From assembly GCA_019426215.1 (NCBI GenBank), contig CM033404.1, positions 25,488,843 to 25,552,842 of the forward strand: a stretch of DNA of 64,000 nt. The letters run 5' to 3'. Below the pieces are notes generated by a model. The model searched no databases, was not told where the DNA came from, and worked only from the letters and a program-made list of their open reading frames with translations. Source of the stretch: Buddleja alternifolia (taxonomy: Eukaryota; Streptophyta; Magnoliopsida; Lamiales; Scrophulariaceae). This document shows positions 54,166 to 64,000 of the stretch, in pieces. The position numbers were made by a program, and so were the translations under genes. How positions within the stretch are numbered: position 1 is the first letter of the stretch; each line of letters opens with the position of its first letter.

Positions 54166-55038
54166 TGTTGGGTTTCGTTCGAAAAAGCATAAACGCAGCG
54201 GAAGGGATTTCAAAAATTAAAACGAAAACCCAATTTGTACTCTAATTCACATAATTGAATCTAAAAGCGTATAACGAATAAAACATACTCATTAATATGA
54301 ATATGATGATGGAGAAAAACTTCTTCTTCTCCAAACTCAAAATATTGAAGCTTCTAGATCTTCAATCCTTTGATTTGATTATTTAAACTTGAACTTGATC
54401 CGAACAACGAAAATACGTCGTCTCTAAATCGTCACGCACGGATCAACAAACGAAAAATTCCCTTTCTTCTTTCTCTATGGTCGACGGCTAGGTATAGAGA
54501 AGGGGACGAATATTTTTCTTTCATTTTGAGAGTTATGAGAGTTGTGTATTCTCTTCTTTTTTTTGTTCTAAGTCAAAGAGTCCTTATATACCTGATGACT
54601 TATTGAACAAGTCAAAGCAAAAGAGCCCTAATATGTGGCCTCTCAATGACGCCACTTTGAGGCCTCATAGGCGTCCAATTGGACTCCTTATTTAGCCCTG
54701 TGATTTATTTTGTTTAATTAATTTCTTATTTCAATTAATAATTTATTATATCCAATAAATAAATAAATTAATTAAATAACCAAATTAATTAGATAAATTA
54801 ATTCATTAATATATTTCACAAGGAAATTAATTAATAATTAATCTTATCATTATAATTAATTATTTCATCTAATGAATAATTAATTATTTAATTTATCCAA
54901 TAAATTAAAACTCCCAGAAGAAATAATAGAAATTCTTTTTTCTTCATTTTTCTTTATCAATCCTTTAGCGCGACTCTTTAGGTTCGTTTCATTTGGAAAT
55001 GAGAGGAAACCAAAGGAAGTGGTTAACACCTAGCTAAA
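54166..55038 (-). mobile_element. Truncated Copia LTR, inserted in the integrase remnant
   Basis: It begins TGTTGGGTTTCGTTCG inside the integrase frame. CGCAGCGGAA starts 28 bases inside. It matches 1-1323 in reverse complement through ACACCTAGC and is then cut at about 55038, where the Gypsy element begins. Confidence 0.8.
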
Positions 55039-55039
55039 A

Positions 55040-55259
55040 TTTGAAACCAATAGGAAGTGGTAACGCCCCCCCTCCTATTGCCCTGGGCGTTTCAGCAACG
55101 CCCCGCCCCGGGCGTACGCCGCGGGCGCGCCCCGAGACTGCCGTTTAAAACACTGTCGTCGACACAACTAAACCGAACATTCATGTAGAGCCAGAGATAC
55201 AAAGCATCAAGTTTGGGGAGCGAGATTTGGAAAGCTAAATTCCCTCCCAAGACGAAGCT
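55040..55259 (+). other. GC-rich junction and upstream end of the Gypsy fragment
   Basis: 55064-55140 is very GC-rich, built of GGGCGT and ACGCCC words that can pair with each other. From about 55150 the sequence reads like the gag-protease junction of the Gypsy element. No LTR was found here, so the element lacks its 5' end. Confidence 0.45.
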
Positions 55260-55679
55260 TTGGTGATATCGGCCACCATCGCCAATTTCTGGGTCAGCAG
55301 AATTCTCATAGACAGTAGGATTTCTGCAGACATTATTTTCTTTGACACCTTCGCTCGACTATCGATTGATGGAGCCAAGGTCCAAAAGGTGAATACCCCC
55401 CTCATAGGCTTCATGGACGAAGCGGTAGAAGCTCATGGAGAGGTGACCCTACCCTTATCTATGGGTACACTCCCTAAGCGTGCAACCAAGGAGGTGAAAT
55501 TCTTAGTGGTCAAAGCCCCCTCCACATATAATGTTATATTGGGGAGGCCGAGCTTGAGCCTTTTTCGAGCTATTATATCCACCTTCCACCTAAAAGTTAA
55601 GTTCTCAACCCCTATGGGAACAGAAGAAGCAGCAGGTGGCCGACGGTTGGCTAGAGAATTTTGTCAGCACCCTTGTTAG
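55260..55679 (+). pseudogene. Gypsy aspartic protease
   Basis: The 139-codon frame has the retropepsin layout: IANFWVSRILIDSRISADII, where the active-site triplet DSG reads DSR, then LPLSMGT, and YNVILGRPSLSLFRAIIST, the ILGR end of the fold. The glycine-to-arginine change would inactivate the enzyme. The frame then shifts into the next part near 55640. Confidence 0.85.
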
Positions 55680-57446
55680 GTTCAAGAGGGAGCGAAGCGG
55701 TTCCGAGCCCAACGCTGGGTGTGAGCTAATAGAGGTCGATATGATATCCCAAGTAGAAGAGAAGCTGAGTAAGACCCTGAGGGGCGAAGATGACACACAG
55801 GGAGAGACAGTCAAAAGTTTGAAGACAGTAGAGCTAGTACCAGGAGATCCTAAGAAAACCACCAAGGTCAGAGCAACTTTGGGATCTACACTCAAAAGTG
55901 ACCTGGTGACTTTTCTCCAAGATAACACGTACGTGGTCTCGTGGGGCATAGGAGATATGGAAGGCATTAACCTCGAGTTCATGACCCACCACCTGAACGT
56001 CTACCCCGATGCTCGCCCTATGAAACAACGCAAGCAAACCATGGGGAGAGAAAAAAGTATAGCCACCAAGGAAGAAATAGAGAATTTGTTGGTTGCAAAA
56101 TATATAAGGGTCGTGCATTACCCCTAATGGCTAGTTAACGTGGTATTAGTGACGAAAACAAATGGGAAGTGGAGGATGTGCATAGACTTCACTGATTTAA
56201 ATAAGGCATGCCCGAAAGACTACTACCCTCTCCCCCGAATTGATGACTTGATAGATTCCACAATGGGGTGTGAACTCTTAACAATTTTGGATACAAGGTA
56301 GGGGTATAATCAAATTCCCTTGGCACCCGAATATCAAGAGAAAACTAGCTTCATCACCTACTAAGGGACCTTCTGTTATAATGTGATGCCCTTTGGTTTG
56401 GAAAATGTCGGCGTCACATATCAGAGGCTGGTCAATAAGATGTTCGAAGCACAACTTGGAAGGAATATGGAAGGAAAAATTGTTCCGTTAACTTGACCTC
56501 CCTTGTGTTTTAGTCCTTTAAGTTGACGTATTACAAAATTGGTCCCTTATCTTTGGATTTTTTGTAATTTTAGTCCTTTTGTGCTTATAAAATTCGTAAA
56601 TTTAGTCCGTGGCATAGCCCCCCTCAAAATGCATAATCCCCCTCAAAATGGTATCTGGAAGACGATCTAACCAGTAAAAATGAGGATTTGGAATATCCAG
56701 TGATACGGCAGTCAAACAAATGTATGAATTTATGAAAGTCGAATTTTATTTCGAAAGCATGTTGGGCTTGATTTATTTGTGGGGACTGTACCACGGACTA
56801 AATGTACCAATTTTATAAGCGCAAAAGGACTAAAATTACAAAAAATCCGAAGATAACGGATTAATTTTGTAATGCGTCAACTTAAAGGACCAAAACGCAA
56901 GGAAGACCAAGTTAACGGACTATAAAAATAATTTTCCCGAATATGGAAGCATACATTGACGATATGCTAGTCAAAAGCAAGAAAGGAGCGGACCATGTAC
57001 ATGATCTGCAAGAATGCTTCGACGTGCTTAGGCGCTATAAATTAAAACTCAACCCATCCAAGTGTACTTTTGGGGTGCGTGAAGGAATGTTTCTAGGGTT
57101 CATTGTGAGCGAACACGGAATAGAAGCGAACCTCGAGAAAATCAGAGCTATCTTGGAAGTAACACCCCCCAAATCTAAAAAGGAGGTGCAAGAACTAATG
57201 GGGCGGGCTGCATCCCTTAATAGATTCATTTCTCGGTCGGCTGACAAGGGGTTGCGCTTCTTCAAGGTAATAAGGAAGGCCAAGGGTTTTGAGTGGGATG
57301 CTTCATGTCAAGTGGCGTTTGAGAAGCTAAAAGAATACTTAGTTTCCCCACCACTGCTCACCGAGCCCCTGGACGGAGAAACACTCTTTCTGTACCTAGC
57401 AGTCACCCATGAAGTTGTTAGTGTCGTATTGGTTCGTGACGACTAG
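55636..57446 (+). pseudogene. Gypsy reverse transcriptase, split by a MITE and stops
   Basis: The frame 55636-56127 carries the protease to reverse-transcriptase linker and the DARPMKQRKQTMG and EEIENLLVAKYIR start. After a TAA, reverse transcriptase goes on with NGKWRMCIDFTDLNKACPKD and YYPLPRIDDLIDS, LTILDT (first catalytic aspartate) followed by TAG, and VMPFGLENVGVTYQRLVNKM. A MITE interrupts at 56474. Beyond it come AYIDDMLVKS with the YIDD active site, LKLNPSKCTFGV, and GFIVSEHGIEANLEKI. At least three stops are present. This sequence style is that of the Tat lineage. Confidence 0.9.
56474..56938. mobile_element. Mutator-like MITE with long TIRs
   Basis: Both ends read, after GAAAA, into CCGTTAACTTG, TTTAAGTTGACG and TTTTTTGTAATTTTAGTCCTTTT, matching inversely over about 150 bases. 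It is flanked by the direct repeat GAATATGGAAG (56463-56473, 56939-56949), containing a 9- to 11-base target duplication. The reverse-transcriptase reading frame matches on both sides of the insert. Confidence 0.9.
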
Positions 57447-58349
57447 GGGGATCATAAGCCCATATATTATAGTAGTCGCCTACTCCAACGAGCCAAGCCT
57501 AGGTATCCCCTAATTGAGAAATTGGCCCTTGCCTTGGGGGTAGCTGCTAGAAAGCTCAGACTTTATTTTCAGTCACACCCTATAGTGGTGCTCACCAACC
57601 ACCCTTTGAAAAGAATACTGACAAGCCCCGATATATCAGGAAGAATGTTGAAGTGGTCAGTAGAGCTTAGTGAGCACGACATCGAATATCAGAGAAGACC
57701 GACCATTAAGGCACAAGTGTTAGTCGACTTCGTGGTCGAGATGATGGAAGACGAGGCCGACTGCTCTCTGCCAGCATGGACGTTGTTTGTAGATGGTTAT
57801 TCTACCCACTAGGGAAATGGGACGGGAGTCATTGTTGAGAGTCTGCAAGGAGATCGGTTCGAGTATGACTTAAGATTCTAATTTGATGCTTCGAATAATG
57901 AGGCCGAGTATGAAGCGCTGTTTGGAGGGGCCAAATTATCCCTCGCCACTGGAGCAAGGAAGTTGATCACCTATTGTGATTCACATTTGGTGGGAAATCA
58001 AGTAAATGGAACTTACGAGGCTAAGGGGGAGAGAATGACTCAATATCTCGCCTTTGCCCGAAAAATGAAAGATCATTTTGAAGAATTCGACCTTAGGCAA
58101 ATTCTAAGGGCCGAAAACGAAGTTGTTGACCAGCTAGCGAGTTCGATAGCATCCATAAAAAATAGAAGGATTACCTTCATCACCTCTAGCAAACCGGAGG
58201 TGGAAAAGGGTGGCCTAGAAGTGTTATGTGGAGAAGTAAAAGAACCTAGCTGGAAGGATGAAATAATTGACTATCTGGTGGCCGGTAGCCTAACTGACGA
58301 CCCAAGGGGCGCTAGGAGTGTTAGGATAAGGGCCTCAAGATTGTCATGA
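57447..58349 (+). pseudogene. Gypsy RNase H and second (archaeal-type) RNase H
   Basis: After the TAG at 57445-57447, the RT-linked RNase H continues with YYSSRLLQRA, YPLIEKLALAL and FQSHPIVVLTNHPLK. A second RNase H follows: WTLFVDGYST at 57778, a TAG, GNGTGVI, a stop at about 57881, FDASNNEAEYEALFGG and ITYCDSHLVGNQVNG. Two successive RNase H domains are the mark of Tat-lineage Gypsy elements. The second domain keeps the aspartate of FVDG, the glutamate of NEAEYEA and the aspartate of YCDS. Confidence 0.85.
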
Positions 58350-59490
58350 TCGATGGCGAGCTGTATAAGCAAGGTTTTTCACAACCCTACTTGAAATGTG
58401 TAACCCCCGCCAGGGCGAATTATGTTTTGCGTGAAGTACATGAGGGATGTTGCGGTAATCACCTGGGGGCAAAACCCTAGCAGCTAAAACATTGTGAGAA
58501 GGGTACTTCTGGCCAACTATGCTCAAAGATGCTCAAGACTTGGTGCAAAAATGTCGGAGTTGTCACGAACATTCTTATATAAGTCACCTCTCGGCAGTCA
58601 ACACGCGCCCACTAGAAAGTGCATGCCCCTTTAACATATGGGGGCTGGACATAGTTGGACCTTTTCCCTGAGCCCCCGAGCAAAGGAAGTTCCTATTGGT
58701 GGCGGTGGATTATTTCACCATATGGGTGGAAGCCGAGCCATTGGCCAAGATATCTGAAAAGGAGGTTATGAAGTTCTTGTAGAAAAACATCATAACTCGC
58801 TTTGGACTATCCTTAGTCTCAGACAATGGCACCCAGTTTCAAGGGGTAAAGTTAAGAGAGTGGTACCAAGAGTTGAACATAAAGCTGTACTTTACTTCTG
58901 TTAGCAACCCCCAAGCTAATGGACATACAGAAGTCACCAACCGCACTATATTGTAACACTTAAAAACTAAGCTCGGAGAAGCAAAAGGCAATTGGGCGGT
59001 TGAAATTCCAGCAGTGTTATGGTCGTACCGCACTAAACCTAGAGTTAGTACCGGGGAGACCCCCTTCAACTTAGTATATGGAGCTGAGGCCATGACCCCG
59101 GTAGAGATTGGAGAAAATAGCTTAAGATTAAGCCAATATAGGGTTGCCCAAAATGAGCAATGCCAAAGAGAAAACCTAGACTTTATAGCCGAAGTAAGGG
59201 ATAACGCCTCCGCGAGGGTTGTTAAGTACAAGGCAAGGATGGCGGGAACTTAAAACCACCAGGTGCGCCCCTGGGGTTTCCTGGTGGGAGACTTAGTGCT
59301 AAGGAAAAAGGAAGCCACAGGCCCCGAAAAACTGGAGGCCAAATGAGAAGGCCCATACTAAGTAAGTGAGATAATCAACCCAAGTACATACAAGTTGATG
59401 AGCGTTGGGGGCAAAGAGATACCGTGTACTTGGAATGTATCCAACCTCAAAAGGTATAAAGGTATTTTACTTAGTTATTTCTGCTAAAAG
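58350..59490 (+). pseudogene. Gypsy integrase
   Basis: The zinc region (DGELYKQG, YVLREVHEGCCGNHLGAK) is at 58350-58480, then several frameshifts. The core shows LDIVGPFP (58648), ITRFGLSLVSDNGTQFQ (58795-58840) and NPQANGHTEVTNR (58905-58945), so all three catalytic acidic residues can be seen in pieces. The carboxyl end continues as VLWSYRTKPRVSTGETPFNL, then GDLVLRKKEA, and closes with NVSNLKRYKG before a TAA at about 59488. Stops interrupt it at 58782, 58954, 59251 and others. Confidence 0.88.
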
Positions 59491-60277
59491 AGATATTATC
59501 TCGTTGTAACTCTTAAGATATTTTGACGATGGCCAAAGGCTGAACCTATGTTTGAGTGCTAGTAGCATCCCCTGTTTTTTATATTAAGTATTTATACAAT
59601 TTGCCAACATAGTTGGGAATGGAACATATCTAAATGACCCCTTGGAGCTAGAAAAGTCTCCAATAGAGGCACTATCATATTACTCGCGACCCCCAATAGA
59701 GGTCAATATGGGTGGAACAACAATAAACCCCCGAGCCACCAAGGACTCGAATGAGGATAATCCACCCAATAATCCTTCCATTAATACCGAGAGAGGTTGA
59801 GGATCCAAGAAATGATCTCCCCCTCCCACTAAGGTTCTGAACCGAGATTATACAAAAATAAATACATAGGAGGTATCACACCTCCACTTAAAAAAAAAAG
59901 TGGTTACTAATCACGAATTACACCACTTATTTAAAAGAGATAAGTAACTAACCCATCACGAACTACTCCAAGTTTCTTTTCACAAAAAAGGAAAAAACTA
60001 AGGAGTGAGGGGCATACACATGTGATGGCTAAATTCACCCACCAAGTCGACTTATGGGGGTAGGATGAAAAGCTAAATCCACCCACCAAATCAATTCATG
60101 GGGGTAGGAAAAAACAAGTAAGACTCAAGCTAAGATAAGTCAAGAGCAATAAGCAAGCAAAAAATAATAGTCTTACAAAGTACGAATAGTCTTAAGATAG
60201 TCTTGCGATAGCCGAATAAACAAAAGCGACAAAGGCTAACTAAGATAATAAGCCACAATGGCACTATCTGCTAGTGA
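59491..60277. other. Non-coding spacer between Gypsy pol and the antisense gene
   Basis: Contains repeated CCACCCA(CC/AT)AAT and ATGGGGGTAGG words (60010-60110) and no coding frame. Confidence 0.5.
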
Positions 60278-62010
60278 CTAGCTACCATGAGAGGGGTCAC
60301 CACCACGTCCTCCAGGGCACGCCTTCCTAATCGCTGTGATCGGGAACTTCCTCATACATCCATAAAAAGTCATTATGGGGATAGCAACCGCTCTCCCGAA
60401 GAGCACGATGACATTGTCAGACTGTCTTCCTAATGAAACTGAGGGCAATATCATACGCCTTCTTGTTATATTCATTAAGAAAATCGACGCTAGCTCGAAA
60501 TTCATTCACCATCGACTCTTCGGCGTCTACCAAAGTTGTCTTACCAACATCTGAGCTAAGCAAGCTCTGGCCACAAGATTCGCTTCCCACTCTTTGGCTG
60601 CCTCCTCAACCTTAGAGGATTTTGAAAGAAGATTTCTGCTTTTCTTCGAACAATTTTTCAACTTTCCCTCAAAATCTCATAGCGAAGGCGAAGATGATGG
60701 GACATTTGGATCAGCTAAAAAAAAAGGCAAAGGCAAAAATATCTTGTATAAAGGAACACTCATAAAAGTAACAAAGCGTCAAAGCAAAAATAAAATAAGA
60801 CTCACCCGGCCCTCACCGGCGAAGATTTCCTCATCAAGTTGATCTGCTGGTAGCATAAACAAATGTTGGGAGTCATAGTCGTTCACAATATGCCTCACAG
60901 TTGACCATAAGAAAACCAAGTCACTCGTATCCCAAAAGGACTGAACTACGGGATCTCGATTCACCCCATAAGTGAATAACCCCTTACAGTGACCTAGGGT
61001 GCCAAAGCTCACGGGAGAGATACCTCGACAACGCTTAGGGAAAAGAGGGGCTCTAATGTAAGTAAGCACAGAAGAGCGGCCTTGGGCACCAGCTACGCCC
61101 CCCTCATCCAACGGAAATTTCCCTTTTGGGTTTGCTGAGGAAGCTCCAACAGGGGCACCAAGGGGCCCTTAGTGGCCTAACCGACCATCATGGAATCAAA
61201 GTCTAGAGTGGTGGACTCCTCGACAAGAGGGAGAAGATCAGACACCTCCTAAACTATGCCCTTGCCCTTTTGAAGAGGGCATGCAGGCATGGCTTATCTG
61301 CCCGGCCGCCCACCCTAAGTGCAACAGTAGGGGCTGGCGTCCCGGAATGCCCCCTAGCACCTGAAATAAATTTATCAAAAAGTAAGTTAGTAAAACTAAA
61401 GCATTCACTACTTGCAAAAATAAACACTTGAAGTGACAATGAGGTGATATCAAGTACCTCCACGGTATATTTGGCGGATGTCATATCAGGAATCAAACAA
61501 CCCCACCTCCGTAAACTCCAACCTCAACCAGTATTGGGATGGTGTAATCTTGTGAGGGGCGATGTTATCGCACTACAACACAGAAGTGATAACGGGAAGG
61601 CTTTGAGTGGGAACGTAAAAGAACTTAGCCTTCCAACTGCCGTTGGAGCTGACTTTCCCCTCCAAAAACCTATAAGGTGACAAGGGGTAGAAGTGCATGA
61701 ATGGGCCCCCTGAGCTCATTCGGGTATCAAAAAGAGCCTGAAAAGCATCAAGGCTCACGTTGAGCTTAAAATCCCAAAACCGGCGGATAAAGCCTTCAAA
61801 ATGTGCAAAACTGTTGGGTTATAGCTAACTGATGCACACTCGATAGTAGCTCAAAATCATCCCAAGCAAGGGGTTGCACAATAGAGAAAACCCCAACCTA
61901 AAGTACTCCAAATAAAGGGTCACGTAGCCCCGTGGAGGCTTACCTATCTTGTCATCTGGCTTGGGCTTCAACGCCTTAAGTTCCGGCGAAGCATGCTTGA
62001 AGAGTAGGAT
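60278..62010 (-). pseudogene. Antisense extra gene in the Tat element, PF04195-like, with introns
   Basis: Read from 62010 down: LKPKPDDKIGKPPRGYVTLYLEYFRLGFSLL-type sequence in pieces (PPRGYVTLYLEYF, 61950-61905), MILSYYRVCIS, two stops, then FEGFIRRFWDFKLNVSLDAF and FYPLSPYRFLEGKVSS followed by WKAKFFYV (61800-61610). This resembles the plant 'putative gypsy-type transposon' family (PF04195). Further blocks at 61111-60806 (PLFPKRCRGISPVSFGTLGH) and 60714-60290 follow candidate GT-AG introns at 61457-61361 and 60805-60715. Extra genes on the antisense strand between pol and the 3' LTR are known for Tat elements. Function unknown; this copy is broken. Confidence 0.65.
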
Positions 62011-62159
62011 GAGGTATAGTGAAGTATATATGGAAGATCAATGTTTCCTGTAGCCAATTTCTCATTAAGATTCAAAATTTCTTATAGAAAGATTTTGCAT
62101 GTAGTGATGGAAGAGTAATATGAATATTCAAATAAGTGAATAACCACCAAAATGAATTT
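62011..62159. other. Unassigned spacer right of the Gypsy element
   Basis: No 3' LTR of the Gypsy element is recognised; the coding similarity simply ends near 62010. Confidence 0.4.
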
Positions 62160-62357
62160 TAATTTTTTAATTCAGGACGAAGGGGGATACCCTAAATATT
62201 CAGCTCGATAAACCTGAATTAATAGTTATAATCTTGAGTCATAAAGACTCTATCTACCTCCATAAGAGAGGAGAGAGCCACAACGTGTGACAGTCTAGAT
62301 TTGAACCCAGGACCTTTCACATAAAGTGAGATGTGGATACCACTAAACCAACATATA
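62160..62357 (-). mobile_element. tRNA-derived SINE
   Basis: On the minus strand a box A TGGTTTAGTGG (62350-62340) and a box B GGTTCAAATCT (62307-62297) are 32 bases apart, the RNA polymerase III internal promoter layout of a tRNA. After it comes a tRNA-unrelated body (GGTAGATAGAGTC, GGTATCCCCCTTCG) and an A-rich end near 62160. Exact ends and a target duplication were not resolved. Confidence 0.65.
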
Positions 62358-63766
62358 GTGGGTAAAATGGGTTCTAATTAAAAAGAGAAAAAGTAACTAT
62401 TTCCAATATAGCACATGGATTTGCTATAATAATTTTCATATATATATATATATATATATATATTTAAATGAAAGAAATATAAAATCCAATTTACATTCTC
62501 TATTATTTATATGGTAAAATATAGATAATATATATTGGATCTACCCCAAATAGCTTTGACCAAATCAATTTCCAAAAATTTTGAATTTTTTATTATATTA
62601 TAAACTTTTCATTGGTTGTTTGAAATTTATAGACTATAATCCTTAAATGCTATTTGTTTCTAGCAATGTTAAATCGAAGCAGATCTCTTATCATATTTAG
62701 TGTAATTTTGGTGTCACACTAATGAATAACAAACACGTAATTGCAAAAATTGACAGAAAAATTAAAAATATAACTTAAGACGCGTGTCTCCTTAAATATT
62801 ATTTGCTATTTGCTCTTTTTCTTTGTAAAAACAACCACAGTCCATGTGGAAAAGGGCAAAATTGGTACTTTTACGAAATGATCTAATGCTAGCAAAAATA
62901 GCTTTGACCGAGGGACCAATTTGATACATTATTTAGTTATAGGGGGTCTATGCAACAATGTGTATAATTTACGGGGCATTTTGTATTTAGCTTAAATTAA
63001 TTTGCCTAGTATACAATAAATACTTATTTAAAATCACACCATGCGATATCGCGGGCTTTACCGCCAACCATAATCTAGCATTCCATAATAAAATCCTAAT
63101 ATTAAAAGGCTCATCTAAGTTATGGATGCGATTCATTCTAAATTAAATTCATCCAATTTCTTTTTAAGATTAAAATTATTGTCACTGATCTTATTTGCTA
63201 TCTTATAATTCAGTTTATAGTCAATGTAGAGTTTTTTTTCTTTTTCTTCCAGTGCTTTAGGTTTACGTTAACAAAAATGGTCACGTAGTTATAATGTAGG
63301 AATATTTATCCTCATTGTAATTTTACATAGCAGAATGTAATTTATGAGATATCCTTGAATATGTCTAACTATTATAATAAATCTACTTTTACTGCCTCAG
63401 GAAAAATGAAATGAAAAAGGATAAAAATATTAAAAAAAAAATATTTTAAATAATATCTGTGCATAGCACGGGGCACGTGCTAAGTGTATATATATTTATA
63501 TACCCTAAAAAGTACCACTCTTGATCAAAGAAGCACTAAAATCCGAATTAATTAAAATTCTAATGAGATTCCCATTGGTATGTCAAGAAATTGTTGCATA
63601 TTGATTACGATTTAAGCATTCTGGAACTTATTTAAAGCGAACTACCGTATCCACTCATTTCCCGCACACAATTTATCAGAAGCATATAATGTATTATAAC
63701 TGTTGCTTTATTAACATTTTCATTATCTTTGCTTACTTTTTCTTGAAATAGGAAAGTTAGATCCAT
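62358..63766. other. Intergenic DNA before the alcohol dehydrogenase 3' end
   Basis: AT-rich with an AT run (62438-62462), wording of decayed MITE ends (62900-62995), and two palindromic G/C words (63042-63058, 63456-63476) that may be Helitron-type termini. No gene. The last 150-200 bases should be the 3' untranslated region of the next gene. Confidence 0.5.
62438..62462. repeat. (AT)n microsatellite
   Basis: AT dinucleotide run. Confidence 0.85.
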
Positions 63767-63883
63767 CTAGTTATCCATCCATATGATGCACCTAAGGCTC
63801 TTTCCTTCATGTAGCATCTCAAATGCTTTATTTATCTCCTCCAACTTAATTTCATGTGATATGAACTCATCCAAATGAAGCTC
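63767..63883 (-). CDS. Alcohol dehydrogenase-like, last exon (partial gene)
   Basis: On the minus strand, after the acceptor TTGCAG at 63889-63884, the exon encodes 38 residues, ELHLDEFISHEIKLEEINKA then FEMLHEGKSLRCIIWMDN, and a TAG stop (63769-63767). This is the typical end of plant zinc-dependent medium-chain alcohol dehydrogenases, where the last beta strand and helix complete the catalytic domain; family members oxidise alcohols with NAD and bind zinc through residues in earlier exons. The closing CIIWMD suggests the alcohol dehydrogenase-like subgroup rather than class III, with moderate certainty. The exon starts at the usual last-intron position before the E-L-x-L-D-E motif. The rest of the gene lies beyond 64000. 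Confidence 0.9.
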   Translation of the reverse strand, partial: ELHLDEFISHEIKLEEINKAFEMLHEGKSLRCIIWMDN

Positions 63884-64000
63884 CTGCAAAGCAACAAAAA
63901 ATTGACTTTTTGTATGTTATTCTCAGAGTAACACATATTGTACACATGCTTACATAATCTATTTTAAAAACTTATTATGCCCATCTGAATGTTTAGTTGG
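63884..64000 (-). other. Last intron of the alcohol dehydrogenase-like gene (partial)
   Basis: A T-rich tract (TTTTTTGTTGCTTTGCAG) precedes the exon on the minus strand. The donor is outside the window. Confidence 0.8.

Overview
This window is nuclear DNA from a flowering plant, probably an asterid eudicot; Lamiales is a guess from the style of the repeats. It is AT-rich and dominated by nested LTR retrotransposons and small DNA transposons. I can support only three host genes: a two-exon uclacyanin-like blue copper protein (30806-31689, +), a single-exon EXORDIUM-like secreted protein (32397-33383, -) that converges on it, and the last exon of an alcohol dehydrogenase-like gene running off the right edge (63767-63883, -).

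Left third (1-25281): a stack of Ty1/Copia pieces. There are LTR fragments at 1-5076, a short Copia with a 478-base LTR and broken gag (5085-6850), and a minus-strand Copia with its 3' LTR at 7577-9347 and degenerate pol at 9348-11697. That pol is split by a solo LTR (11698-16034, target duplication ATAAG) and resumes at 16040-17200. The solo LTR itself holds a rearranged Ty3/Gypsy fragment (12329-14914, target duplication CAAAT). A further Copia 5' LTR (20919-25281) is invaded by a 2.3-kb terminal-inverted-repeat (TIR) element.

Middle (25282-36330): the gene-bearing island. A 2-kb TIR element carrying six 186-base tandem repeats (27377-29409) sits beside a hAT element (29415-30203), followed by the two convergent genes and then small MITE and foldback elements.

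Right half (36340-62010): more Copia LTRs. The best-preserved element here is a non-autonomous, gag-only Copia (43275-48752) with two about 1.8-kb LTRs, a primer binding site, a polypurine tract and a perfect ACTCT target duplication; it is inserted inside another Copia LTR. Then come a hAT (49498-50339, perfect 8-base target duplication), further broken Copia parts, and a decayed Ty3/Gypsy element of the dual-RNase H (Tat) type (55040-62010). That element carries a Mutator-like MITE in its reverse transcriptase and a separate, apparently intron-containing gene on the opposite strand. A tRNA-derived SINE and the alcohol dehydrogenase 3' end close the window.

All pol genes are broken, so mobility of the recent insertions would depend on proteins supplied elsewhere. 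Boundaries with target-site duplications are firm to the base. Boundaries called only from similarity between copies in this window are approximate.
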